The notes under the pieces: model-generated
What the model saw: the letters and a program-made list of their open reading frames with translations, nothing else
Database searches by the model: none
Told to the model about the DNA's origin: nothing
Shown here: positions 1-7,294 of the stretch, piece after piece
Layout of the letters: every line of letters begins with the position of its first letter
How positions within the stretch are numbered: position 1 is the first letter of the stretch
Source of the DNA: an uncultured bacterium
Lineage (GTDB): Bacteria > Planctomycetota > DG-23 > SLPQ01
Assembly: GCA_937863625.1 (NCBI GenBank)
Contig: CALMGO010000397.1
Location: forward strand, 1-10,879
Direction: 5' to 3'
Length of the DNA stretch: 10,879 nt
Position numbers and translations under genes: made by a program

Positions 1-13
1 GAGGGAAATTAAC

Positions 14-469
14 GTGAAACTGATCGATTGCCTCTCCGAAAAAACCGTCCAGGTCGGCGCCGCTTTTACTGACCGCCAGGCCGTGCTTGCCCGCCTCGTC
101 GACCTGGTCCTTGCGCCCGCCGCGTTTATGGATCGCCAGACCCTCCTTGATGAGATTATCGCCCGGGAGAAACTCGGCTCCACCGGAATAGGGGAGGGCG
201 TTGCTGTCCCCCACGTCCATCTTACCGGTGTCGATAGTTTGCACGTCGCCATGATGACCGTCCCCGGTGGTGTCGACTACGATGCCATTGATGACCTGCC
301 CTGCAAATCCTTCATTATGGTCGTCGCCCCCGATGAAGACCGCGAAGGATACCTCAAGCTCCTAAGCGCCGTATCTCGGATCTTCCACAAGGCGCAAATG
401 CGCGAGGCCGTCCTCGCCGCCAAATCCACCGCCGACCTCCTGAAGGTGATAAAAGACGCGGAGGCCTAG
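14..469 (+). CDS. PTS fructose/nitrogen-type EIIA domain protein (stand-alone)
   Basis: A 151-residue protein made of a single PTS EIIA type-2 domain (PtsN/FruA-EIIA family), a cytoplasmic domain that accepts phosphate from HPr on a histidine. The family motif appears as STGIGEGVAVPHVH at residues 56-69. His67 matches the phosphorylated histidine, since the usual pattern is TGIGxGxAxPH. The residues after it (VHL) differ from the usual G/A-R/K. The start is GTG at 14, chosen because a GAGGGA ribosome site lies 7 nt upstream and the N-terminus MKLIDCL resembles PtsN homologues. The length matches a single EIIA with no EIIB or EIIC fused and none encoded next to it. A regulatory role is therefore as likely as sugar import. 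It lies upstream of sugar-catabolic genes in the same direction, but a 160-nt gap leaves shared transcription uncertain. The family call is firm; the role is inferred. Confidence 0.9.
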   Translation: MKLIDCLSEKTVQVGAAFTDRQAVLARLVDLVLAPAAFMDRQTLLDEIIAREKLGSTGIGEGVAVPHVHLTGVDSLHVAMMTVPGGVDYDAIDDLPCKSFIMVVAPDEDREGYLKLLSAVSRIFHKAQMREAVLAAKSTADLLKVIKDAEA

Positions 470-501
470 CCCGTTGCGCCACTAACCTCTGGAAAGATGT
501 A

Positions 502-520
502 GAGTTGGGCTTTAGCCAAC
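502..520. repeat. small hairpin in the 470-629 gap, possible dispersed repeat
   Basis: GTTGG at 504-508 pairs with CCAAC at 516-520 around a 7-nt loop (GCTTTAG). No T-tract follows, so it is not a classical intrinsic terminator. The wording resembles near-palindromes of the GTTGGGCT-AGCCCAAC kind that I associate with dispersed repeats in PVC-type genomes, but I could not check this. The rest of the 470-629 gap shows no convincing gene. Confidence 0.3.
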
Positions 521-629
521 GCGGAAGCTGGAAAATCCTACGGCCGTTGGTATCATTTCATTGGTAGTGCTGTTTCCCGGGGGTTGCTGAACTCGTATGT
601 TGTGCGTCTGTCTGAAAGGGGAGTTCCAG

Positions 630-1898
630 ATGTCAGATTACAAACCCGTTGTCACCATCGTCGGCGGAGGCATGATCACCCAGGTCCAGATCCTCCCCTC
701 TATCTACCAACTGCAGCGTCTCGGCCTGATTTCCGACATTAATATCACCGCCCTTGACACCACTCCGCTGAAGACCCTCGCCGAGGATAAAGGCTTCGCG
801 CGCGCCTTCCCCGGCCAGTCGTTTAACGCCTTCCCGGATTTCCGTAAGGTTGCCGCTTCCGAGAAGTTCCCCAATCTCTACAAGGAAGTCATTGACGCGA
901 TGCCCCCTCGCAATATCGTCGTCGTCGCCGTGCCCGACCAGTTGCATTACCCCGTCCTCAAATACGCCCTCGAGCACGACCAGCACATCTGCACCGTGAA
1001 GCCCCTCGTCCTCAAATTCGCCCAGGCAGTTGAAATCGAGAAGATCGCCTTCGACCGAGGTCTTTTCGTCGGCGTCGAATACCACAAGCGCTTTGACGAC
1101 CGCAACCTCATGGCCCGCATGGCCTATCGCGACGGCCGCCTCGGCGAATTCCGCCTTGGTAACGCCCGCCTCGTCGAGTGCTGGTACTACCGCCATTCCA
1201 ATTTTCAGAACTGGATGACCTGTGAAAATTCCGACTCCTTCGCCTACATCGCCTGCCACTACATCGACCTCGTCCATTTCATCACCGGTCTTTTGCCTAC
1301 GGCGGTCAGTGTCTACGGCATAGAGGAGGCCTACCCCAATGGCAAAAAGGGCTATCTCTGGACCGACGGCCGCGTCCTCTGGGAAAACGGCGCCTGCCTC
1401 AATGTCCAGAACGGCCTCGGCTATCCCGACGACGGCCCCGGCGGCAACGATCAGGGCATGACCCTATACGGCCAGTGCGGCGACCTCGGTACGATCCTCT
1501 CCCACAACGACCAGTACCGCGGCGTAAAGCATTCATACGTCGAGGCCGGCTCCGACCCCGGCGATACCGTCTATGCCGAGCCCAACCCCGACTACTTCCG
1601 CATGATAAATACCGGCGGTGACGGCCTTACCCCTGTCGGCTACGGCTACCGCTCGATTGCCGCTATCATAAATGCCGCCCGCCGTGTCGAGACTGCCGCT
1701 TCCAGTGCCGCCGACCTCGCCGCCCGTCAAAAAGCGATCAAAGATATCGACGCCGAAGGTGTCATCGCCACCCCGGCCAATTCCGCGTACAACGAACTCG
1801 TCATGGAGGCCGGACGCCTCTCCATATTGAATTCCGGCCGCGAGGTCGTTATCAACTACGGCGCCAAGCCGGGAATCGCCTTCCGCGAATACGCCTGA
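630..1898 (+). CDS. Gfo/Idh/MocA family NAD(P)-dependent oxidoreductase
   Basis: A 422-residue cytoplasmic dehydrogenase-like protein. The N-terminal Rossmann strand is VVTIVGGGMI (7-16). The substrate domain begins near residue 121. The family's EKP lysine motif appears as VKP with Lys124, followed by the helix AVEIEKIAFDRG (133-144). HYID (His210, Asp213) fits the family's second catalytic HxxD site. Members oxidise or reduce sugars, inositols or sugar derivatives, often at C3, and some (GH109) cleave glycosides through a keto intermediate. The ATG at 630 is preferred over one at 597 because AAGGGGAG lies just upstream and the Rossmann fold then starts at the normal distance. The GH4 gene follows after 40 nt, suggesting joint transcription and a common substrate. 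The C-terminal part (about 260-340) is Gly/Asp-rich. Family assignment is strong; the substrate is unknown. Confidence 0.88.
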   Translation: MSDYKPVVTIVGGGMITQVQILPSIYQLQRLGLISDINITALDTTPLKTLAEDKGFARAFPGQSFNAFPDFRKVAASEKFPNLYKEVIDAMPPRNIVVVAVPDQLHYPVLKYALEHDQHICTVKPLVLKFAQAVEIEKIAFDRGLFVGVEYHKRFDDRNLMARMAYRDGRLGEFRLGNARLVECWYYRHSNFQNWMTCENSDSFAYIACHYIDLVHFITGLLPTAVSVYGIEEAYPNGKKGYLWTDGRVLWENGACLNVQNGLGYPDDGPGGNDQGMTLYGQCGDLGTILSHNDQYRGVKHSYVEAGSDPGDTVYAEPNPDYFRMINTGGDGLTPVGYGYRSIAAIINAARRVETAASSAADLAARQKAIKDIDAEGVIATPANSAYNELVMEAGRLSILNSGREVVINYGAKPGIAFREYA

Positions 1899-1938
1899 CA
1901 GCGTCCCTCGACGTTCTTTTGGGAAAGGGAGACTTGCC

Positions 1939-3357
1939 ATGCCCAAGGTCGCCATGATTGGCGCAGGCAGTCTCGTATTTTGTAAGACACTCGTCGCCGA
2001 TATGCTCGCCACCCCTGCGCTTGCCGGTTCCGAGTACGCCCTCATGGCCCCGACTCACCGCAGGCTGGACCGCATGCACGCCTTCGTCGACCGCATGATT
2101 GCTGACAACTCCGTCGACGCGACCGTTACCTCCACCACCGACCGGCGCGTGGCGCTTGAAGGTGCCGATTACGTTGTCATCATGATCCAGGTCGGCGGCG
2201 TCGAAGCCTTCCGGCTCGACTACGAAATCCCCATGAAGTACGGCGTCGACCAGTGTATTGGCGACACGCTCGGCCCCGGTGGCGTCTTCCGGGCTCTGCG
2301 GCACATTCCCGCCCTTATGGATATCGCCTCCGACATGGCCGCGCTCTGCCCCTCTGCGCTCATGCTCAACTACGCCAATCCCATGGCCATGTGCTGCTGG
2401 GCTCTCGGCCGGGTCGACGGGCTCCGATTCGTAGGCCTCTGCCACGGTGTGCAGACCACTATGGACCTTATCGCCCGCTACGTCGGCGAGAAGAAAGAGG
2501 AGATAGACTTCCTCGCCGCCGGCATCAACCACATGGCCTGGTTCCTGAAACTCGAAAAAGACGGCCGCGACCTCTACCCCGTATTGAAGGAAAACTTCGA
2601 AAAGCCTGAGTACTACGTCAATGAAAAGGTGCGCGGCGAGGTAATGCGGCATTTCGGCTATTTCATGACCGAAAGCACCGGCCACCTCTCCGATTACGTG
2701 CCATATTTCCGTAAGAACAAAAAGGCGCTCGACCTCTACTGTGACGAGCCCGCCTTTGGCGGCGAGACCGGCGCCGCGTATAAGTACAGCAAGATGGTCG
2801 CCGATAAGGCCGCCTCCATGGACCTCCTGTCGATGGAATCCACTCTCCTCCCGCCGCGCAGTGCCGAGTATTGCTCGCACATCATTGAGGCCATCGAGAC
2901 TGGGAGACCCTTCCGCTTCAATGGCAACGTCCGAAATGACTCTCTCATCACCAATCTCCCGAATGGCTGCTGTGTCGAAGTGCCCATGCATGCCGATAGC
3001 CTCGGCCTTCACCCGCCCGTCGTAGGCGACCTACCCGCTCAGCTTGCAGCGCTCAACATGACCAATGTCCTCGTCCAGGGGCTTGCCGTCGAGGCCGCCC
3101 TCACCGGCGACCCCGAGCTTGTCATGCAGGCCGTCGCCTTGGACCCCCTGACCGCTGCTGTCCTGACTCTTGCCGACATCAGACGAATGACCGCCAGCAT
3201 GCTCGAAGCCGAGAGACCCTGGCTACCGCAGTTTGAAGGCAAGGCGCTTCGTCCCGTGCCGCTAATCAGCGTCCCTCCGGGCACAAAGGGCATAGATGTG
3301 CCGCTTGACCCCGCGCTCGCCATCGCCGCCAGATTCAGCAAACTTGCCGAAGCATGA
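1939..3357 (+). CDS. GH4 family glycoside hydrolase (alpha-galactosidase/alpha-glucuronidase-like)
   Basis: A 472-residue cytoplasmic enzyme of glycoside hydrolase family 4, normal in length. GH4 enzymes need NAD+ and a divalent metal such as Mn2+, and cleave glycosides by transient oxidation at C3 followed by elimination. Visible signatures are the NAD-binding VAMIGAGSLVF (4-14), NYANPMA (144-150), the metal and active-site motif GLCHGVQ (Cys168, His169), and GINHMAW with His198 as the second metal-binding histidine. ESTGHLSDYVPYFRK (245-259) is also typical of the MelA-like, non-phospho branch. The signature reads CHGV rather than the CHSV of melibiase or the CNxP/CDMP of phospho-glycosidases, so an unphosphorylated neutral or uronic alpha-glycoside is favoured. 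The start has an AAAGGGAGA ribosome site at about 1924-1932. It follows the Gfo/Idh/MocA gene by 40 nt. Family is certain; the exact sugar is not. Confidence 0.93.
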   Translation: MPKVAMIGAGSLVFCKTLVADMLATPALAGSEYALMAPTHRRLDRMHAFVDRMIADNSVDATVTSTTDRRVALEGADYVVIMIQVGGVEAFRLDYEIPMKYGVDQCIGDTLGPGGVFRALRHIPALMDIASDMAALCPSALMLNYANPMAMCCWALGRVDGLRFVGLCHGVQTTMDLIARYVGEKKEEIDFLAAGINHMAWFLKLEKDGRDLYPVLKENFEKPEYYVNEKVRGEVMRHFGYFMTESTGHLSDYVPYFRKNKKALDLYCDEPAFGGETGAAYKYSKMVADKAASMDLLSMESTLLPPRSAEYCSHIIEAIETGRPFRFNGNVRNDSLITNLPNGCCVEVPMHADSLGLHPPVVGDLPAQLAALNMTNVLVQGLAVEAALTGDPELVMQAVALDPLTAAVLTLADIRRMTASMLEAERPWLPQFEGKALRPVPLISVPPGTKGIDVPLDPALAIAARFSKLAEA

Positions 3358-3429
3358 ACCGCCGCCGATGCAGCCGCGAAGTGCTTGTCAAGTTGGCCGC
3401 AGGCTTTCTGTGACCTCAGCGCATGAATA

Positions 3430-3457
3430 TTGACGCCGTCTGTTTCGACTGAATAAT
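3430..3457 (+). promoter_or_regulatory. candidate sigma70-type promoter for the beta-helix gene
   Basis: TTGACG (3430-3435) and AATAAT (3452-3457), each 5 of 6 to consensus, are separated by 16 nt in the 148-nt gap before the beta-helix gene. The placement leaves a leader of about 40 nt. No operator or terminator is evident nearby. Confidence 0.4.
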
Positions 3458-3505
3458 ACCGTCAAAGAAGTGCCGCACGCCGTGGCTCGAAAAAAGGGGT
3501 ATCGC

Positions 3506-5542
3506 ATGAAGAGTGCCGTAAGGTCAGTACTTTGTGTCTGTGTGGTGTTGTTCTGCGCGTCCTTTGCCGCTGCCGAGACCTATGGCAACTTCACCACCAT
3601 GGGGCTCATCGCTGACTGCCCTGCCGATTACGCCCCTGCCGACATAGCCGCCGTCAAGGCGTACCTTGTTACTCCTGACGGCCGCCGCCCAGTGCATGAA
3701 CTCGTCCAGGTCGCCGAATTCAATTACTATGCCGGTTCTCTCTGGTGGCTGACGCCTGACACCCCGTACACCGTCGACGTGGAGTTCCTCGATTCCAAGG
3801 GTGCCGTCATCTCAAAGTCCACCGAAACAGGCCGCACGCGCCCTGAGCCGATCGTCCTGCAGACGGCAAAGTCTCTCTATGTCGCTACCGACGGACTCGA
3901 TACCAATCCCGGCACGAGTGACGAGCCTTTCCGCACACTCGCCGCCGCCTTTGCCAAGGTCACCCCCGGCACGACTCTCTTCATTCGCTCCGGCGTCTAT
4001 TACGAAGGCTCTCTCACAATACCTGCCTCCGCCTCCCAGACTGCTCCCATCGTCGTCCGCGCCGTCCCCGGCGAGAGTGTCACGCTTGACGGTGCTGAGC
4101 CCGCGCTTGTCGATGACTCCGCATGGCGTGAAAACAGCATCGACGATACCCAATGGGGCAATGGCACGTACCTTTACTACTCCGCCCCGTTTGAAGGACA
4201 GACCTGGAATGTGAGCGTCGAAGAAAAGGGCACCGGCAAGTGCTTTCGCCTCTATCCGCTTCGCACAAAGGAAGAACTCCTTGTCCGCAGAAGCGCCGAT
4301 AAGACATTCGATGAGCTCGGTTTCACTGGCGCATACCACTGCGACGGCAAGACCATCTTCATAGTCCTTCCGCGCGACCCCATCAAGCGTTACCTTATCC
4401 ATGTAGCGCGGGAGACTCAAGGAGTCATCCTCGAAAACCGCGACTTCGTCTCCTTATCCGGCCTCACCTTTATTCACTACGGCAAGGACGAATACGGTTG
4501 CGCGGTTGCCATGCGCGATTCCTCCGAATGCCTCATCGACAACTGCTCCTCTCTCTACTGCAATACCGGTGTCTGGATAAAGGGCGAGTCTTCCAACAAC
4601 ACCGTCCAGGACTCCCGCTTCTTCGACGACACCGACCATTGGCACTTCTCCTACTCCAAAGGCGATGAAGGGTGGAACTACCACGGCCAGGTCGAGACCG
4701 GCGCCGTCGTTGTCGACGGCAAATACTCGGGCCGCGGCCTTGTCGTCCGGCGTAATCACATCCAGCACATGTTCGACGGGGCCCACCTGTGCCCCTATAG
4801 CGAGATTAACGCCCGTACCAGCGAGACCGACTGGTGTGACAACACCCTGCTCGACATCATTGACGACTTCGTGGAGACCGACGGTATCAGCCGCAACGTC
4901 CGCATTTTTAACAACTACATGAATTCCTCCCTCTCCGGCGTGTCACTCGCCCAGGCCCTCGACGGGCCCACGTGGATTATCTACAACGTCATTGCCAACT
5001 GCGGCACTACTTTCGCCACCACAAATGCCGCTGACTATCCCTATGAGGGATACCCCTTTAAGACAAATGGCGGTCCGCGTCCTGAAGTCGGCTCAGGCCC
5101 GATCTTCTTCTATCACAATTCCGCCTGGACCTCCGATGTCGACAGTCGCGCCATCCTCATCAAAAGCTCCGCCAAGTGGCGTGTTCTCGTCATGTACAAC
5201 AATATCTGGTTCGGCCGCGCCGCCGGCTTTGACTGCTGGCGTGAAGACCCCTCTCCCATTGACTGGGATTACGACGACCTTTACGCTCGCAGCGGGGATT
5301 TCTTCAAGCAGCGCACATGGGGCGATATGCCCAATATCACCGAGTTCAGGATTCATAAGAATGCAATGCTTAACGGCATCTCCGAGGACCCCCGGTATGA
5401 CGACCCCGAGGATGGCGACTTTCATCTCCGCAATATCAGCCCCTGCATCGACAAGGGTGTTGTGCTTGATGGGATAAACGATACCATTTACGAAGGCGCA
5501 GCCCCTGACATGGGCTGCTACGAGACCGATTTCGTGAAATAA
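3506..5542 (+). CDS. secreted right-handed parallel beta-helix protein (DUF1565-like)
   Basis: A 678-residue exported protein. Residues 1-23 form a signal peptide with basic Lys2/Arg6, a hydrophobic core and a likely cleavage after AAA. The Cys17 context (LFC) does not make a good lipobox. Residues about 25-112 look like an FN3/Ig-like beta domain (LTPDTPYTVDVEF at 82-94). From about 124 a DUF1565/pectate-lyase-like parallel beta-helix begins (SLYVATDG, then LDTNPGTSDEPFRTLAAA), with rungs such as NCSSLYCNTGVWIKG and FNNYMNSSLSGVSL continuing to about 570. The C-terminal DPRYDDPEDGDFHL, SPCIDKG and DMGCYE elements are the usual end of such proteins. Many relatives are polysaccharide lyases, epimerases or hydrolases, but I cannot assign a catalytic triad. 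The ATG at 3506 is chosen over one at 3470 because AAGGGG precedes it and the signal peptide then starts directly. Periplasmic or extracellular glycan processing is inferred from fold and neighbours. Confidence 0.85.
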   Translation: MKSAVRSVLCVCVVLFCASFAAAETYGNFTTMGLIADCPADYAPADIAAVKAYLVTPDGRRPVHELVQVAEFNYYAGSLWWLTPDTPYTVDVEFLDSKGAVISKSTETGRTRPEPIVLQTAKSLYVATDGLDTNPGTSDEPFRTLAAAFAKVTPGTTLFIRSGVYYEGSLTIPASASQTAPIVVRAVPGESVTLDGAEPALVDDSAWRENSIDDTQWGNGTYLYYSAPFEGQTWNVSVEEKGTGKCFRLYPLRTKEELLVRRSADKTFDELGFTGAYHCDGKTIFIVLPRDPIKRYLIHVARETQGVILENRDFVSLSGLTFIHYGKDEYGCAVAMRDSSECLIDNCSSLYCNTGVWIKGESSNNTVQDSRFFDDTDHWHFSYSKGDEGWNYHGQVETGAVVVDGKYSGRGLVVRRNHIQHMFDGAHLCPYSEINARTSETDWCDNTLLDIIDDFVETDGISRNVRIFNNYMNSSLSGVSLAQALDGPTWIIYNVIANCGTTFATTNAADYPYEGYPFKTNGGPRPEVGSGPIFFYHNSAWTSDVDSRAILIKSSAKWRVLVMYNNIWFGRAAGFDCWREDPSPIDWDYDDLYARSGDFFKQRTWGDMPNITEFRIHKNAMLNGISEDPRYDDPEDGDFHLRNISPCIDKGVVLDGINDTIYEGAAPDMGCYETDFVK

Positions 5543-5602
5543 AGGTATCTCCTATGGGTACCTTACGAAGCATAAGCATGTGCGCTTTCACAGGAGGACG
5601 AC

Positions 5603-7012
5603 ATGGCCGCTAAGACGACGTTCGGCGTAATTGTTGGAAACCGTGGCTTCTTTCCCAAGCATCTCGTGAAGACCGGCCACGACGAAATTCGCAAAGTCCT
5701 TAAAGACGCCGGTTACGGCTGCGTTATCCTTTCTATGAAGGATACCGAATTCGGCTCTGTCGAGTCCCTCGCCGACGCAAAAAAGTGCGCCGCCCTCTTT
5801 GCCGAAAAGGCATCCACAATCGATGGCGTCATCGTGACCCTCCCCAATTTCGGTGACGAGCGCGCCGTTGCTAATACCCTGCGTTGGTCCGGTCTCAATG
5901 TCCCCGTCCTCATCCAGGCCGAGCCCGACTCCAATACAAAGATGACCGTCGCCGACCGGCGTGATTCCTTCTGCGGCAAGATTTCCGTCTGCAATAACCT
6001 CCGCCAATACGGCATCCCGTTCAGCCTGACGACGCTTCACTGCGTCCCTGTTGCTTCAGACGCCTTCAAGAGCGACCTCGATGCCTTTGCCGCGACTTGT
6101 CGTGTAGTCAAATCGCTCCGTAATGCCCGCTTCGGCGCCATCGGCGCTCGTACAGGCCCCTTTAACACCGTCCGCTACTCCGAGAAGATTCTCGAAGAGG
6201 CCGGTATCTCCGTCGAGACGCTCGACCTGTCCGAGGTCCTCGCCGCCGCCGACAAGGTTTCCCGTTCTGACAGCGGTTACAAGTCATCCCTCAAGGCGCT
6301 CAAGGGGTACGTCAACTGCGCCGGCGTCTCCGACGAAGGCTTCGACCGTATGGCGCGCCTCGCCCTTGTCATAAAGCGCTGGGCCGCCGCCAATGAACTC
6401 CAGGGCACGGCCATTCAGTGCTGGACGGCCATTGAGGAAATCTACGGCATCGTCCCCTGCGGTGTCATGAGCATGATGTCCGAGATGGGCATGTCGAGCG
6501 CCTGCGAGGTTGATATAGGCGGTACGATTGCCATGCACGCGCTTAATGCCGCCTCCGGCTCTCCGAGCGCTCTTGTAGACTGGAACAATAACTACGGCAA
6601 CGACCCCGACAAGTGCGTGGTCTTCCACTGCTCCAATCTCCCGAAGTCCGTCCTTGAGTCTGCGCGCATGACTCATCAGGCGATTATCGCCGACACCGTC
6701 GGCGAGGAGAACGCCTACGGGGCGGTCATGGGCCGCATAAAGAGCGTCCCCGCCACCTTCGCCCGCGTCTCGACGGACGATACATGGGGTGTCATTCGCA
6801 CCTACATAGGGGAGGGGACCTTTACCAAGGACGCTCTCGACACTTTCGGCGGTTACGGCGTCCTCGAAGTCCAGAACCTCCAGGGTCTCATGCGATACAT
6901 CTGCCTGGAGGGCTTCGAGCATCACACGGCCGTCAATCTGTCCCAGACAGCCGCAGCCGTCGCCGATGCTTTCGAGACCTACCTTGGATGGGAGGTCTAC
7001 CGCCACGCGTAA
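5603..7012 (+). CDS. L-fucose/L-arabinose isomerase-like protein
   Basis: A 469-residue cytoplasmic protein of the L-fucose/L-arabinose isomerase superfamily, whose members interconvert aldoses and ketoses at a Mn2+ site. Rossmann-like segments occupy the first part (FGVIVGNRGFFPKH 7-20; DGVIVTLPNFGDE 74-86; VPVLIQAEP 100-108). In the C-terminal half Glu302 (ACEVDIGG) and Asp326 (LVDWNNNYG) are 24 residues apart, the spacing I recall between metal ligands Glu337 and Asp361 of E. coli FucI. His440 or His441 (EGFEHHTAV) would supply the third ligand. It is over 100 residues shorter than classical FucI of about 590, so it belongs to a shorter, largely uncharacterised subgroup. The start has a perfect AGGAGG (5592-5597) 5 nt upstream. 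It follows the beta-helix gene by 60 nt and may be co-transcribed. Superfamily is well supported; the actual sugar is unknown. Confidence 0.85.
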   Translation: MAAKTTFGVIVGNRGFFPKHLVKTGHDEIRKVLKDAGYGCVILSMKDTEFGSVESLADAKKCAALFAEKASTIDGVIVTLPNFGDERAVANTLRWSGLNVPVLIQAEPDSNTKMTVADRRDSFCGKISVCNNLRQYGIPFSLTTLHCVPVASDAFKSDLDAFAATCRVVKSLRNARFGAIGARTGPFNTVRYSEKILEEAGISVETLDLSEVLAAADKVSRSDSGYKSSLKALKGYVNCAGVSDEGFDRMARLALVIKRWAAANELQGTAIQCWTAIEEIYGIVPCGVMSMMSEMGMSSACEVDIGGTIAMHALNAASGSPSALVDWNNNYGNDPDKCVVFHCSNLPKSVLESARMTHQAIIADTVGEENAYGAVMGRIKSVPATFARVSTDDTWGVIRTYIGEGTFTKDALDTFGGYGVLEVQNLQGLMRYICLEGFEHHTAVNLSQTAAAVADAFETYLGWEVYRHA

Positions 7013-7048
7013 CCCGGTCGGCATGTAGACCTTGGTGTGCCATTTGGA

Positions 7049-7060
7049 GGGACGCGTCCC
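7049..7060. repeat. 12-nt perfect palindrome (part of intergenic repeat cluster)
   Basis: GGGACGCGTCCC is perfectly self-complementary. It lies 37 nt after the isomerase stop codon, at the left end of a palindrome-rich gap. It may belong to a dispersed repeat; only genome-wide copies would show this. Confidence 0.5.
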
Positions 7061-7102
7061 GACCTGCCGGGATCGCGTCTGCCTTTTATTTGACTTTGTA
7101 GG

Positions 7103-7132
7103 GGCGCACTGCGTGCGCCAGTTGTTAACTGG
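7103..7132. repeat. two adjacent hairpins in the intergenic cluster
   Basis: GGCGCAC (7103-7109) pairs with GTGCGCC (7113-7119) around a 3-nt loop. Its right arm abuts a second hairpin in which CCAGTT (7118-7123) pairs with AACTGG (7127-7132) around GTT. They share bases 7118-7119, so the two forms compete slightly. No protein explains these symmetries. Confidence 0.5.
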
Positions 7133-7143
7133 AGGGTTGTGTG

Positions 7144-7167
7144 GCACTGGTGGCTTGCCACCAGTGT
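7144..7167. repeat. strong hairpin, possible bidirectional terminator or repeat
   Basis: CACTGGTGG (7145-7153) pairs perfectly with CCACCAGTG (7158-7166) around CTTG, with a G-T pair outside. It sits between the convergent isomerase and lipoprotein genes, where either transcript could use it as a 3' end. Only a short TAAA follows on the plus strand, so efficient intrinsic termination is doubtful. A second short hairpin, TGGCG-CAT-CGCCA, follows at 7173-7185. Confidence 0.5.
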
Positions 7168-7201
7168 AAATGTGGCGCATCGCCATACACGACGTTGCCT
7201 T

Positions 7202-7254
7202 GACACCCTCTTTCCCCGCCTCTTGTATGGCTTGACCACCTGTCGTAGGGTGTC
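7202..7254. repeat. 8-bp inverted repeat spanning 53 nt
   Basis: GACACCCT (7202-7209) is matched by AGGGTGTC (7247-7254) across a 37-nt interior with no gene. It could be the ends of a very small repeat unit or a chance pairing; no target duplication is evident. Confidence 0.3.
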
Positions 7255-7294
7255 GCGTCCGCCTGCTTGCGGATTACCGGCCGGAGCTCGCCCT

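Noticed and set aside
597..629. Upstream ATG for the oxidoreductase
   Set aside because: The extra 11 residues (MLCVCLKGEFQ) encode the ribosome site itself, and the Rossmann fold starts properly from 630.
1852..3012. Long open frame on the minus strand (386 codons) opposite the Gfo and GH4 genes
   Set aside because: It lies opposite two well-recognised genes. Its translation is Gly/Val/Asp/His-rich, as expected from the complement of C-ending codons, and matches no family.
3470..3505. Upstream ATG for the beta-helix protein
   Set aside because: It would put 12 residues before an ordinary signal peptide, and the better-placed AAGGGG ribosome site serves 3506.
5542..5564. AAGGTA...TACCTT hairpin after the beta-helix gene as a terminator
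   Set aside because: Only 6 bp with an 11-nt loop and no T-tract; the isomerase gene follows closely, so read-through is more likely.
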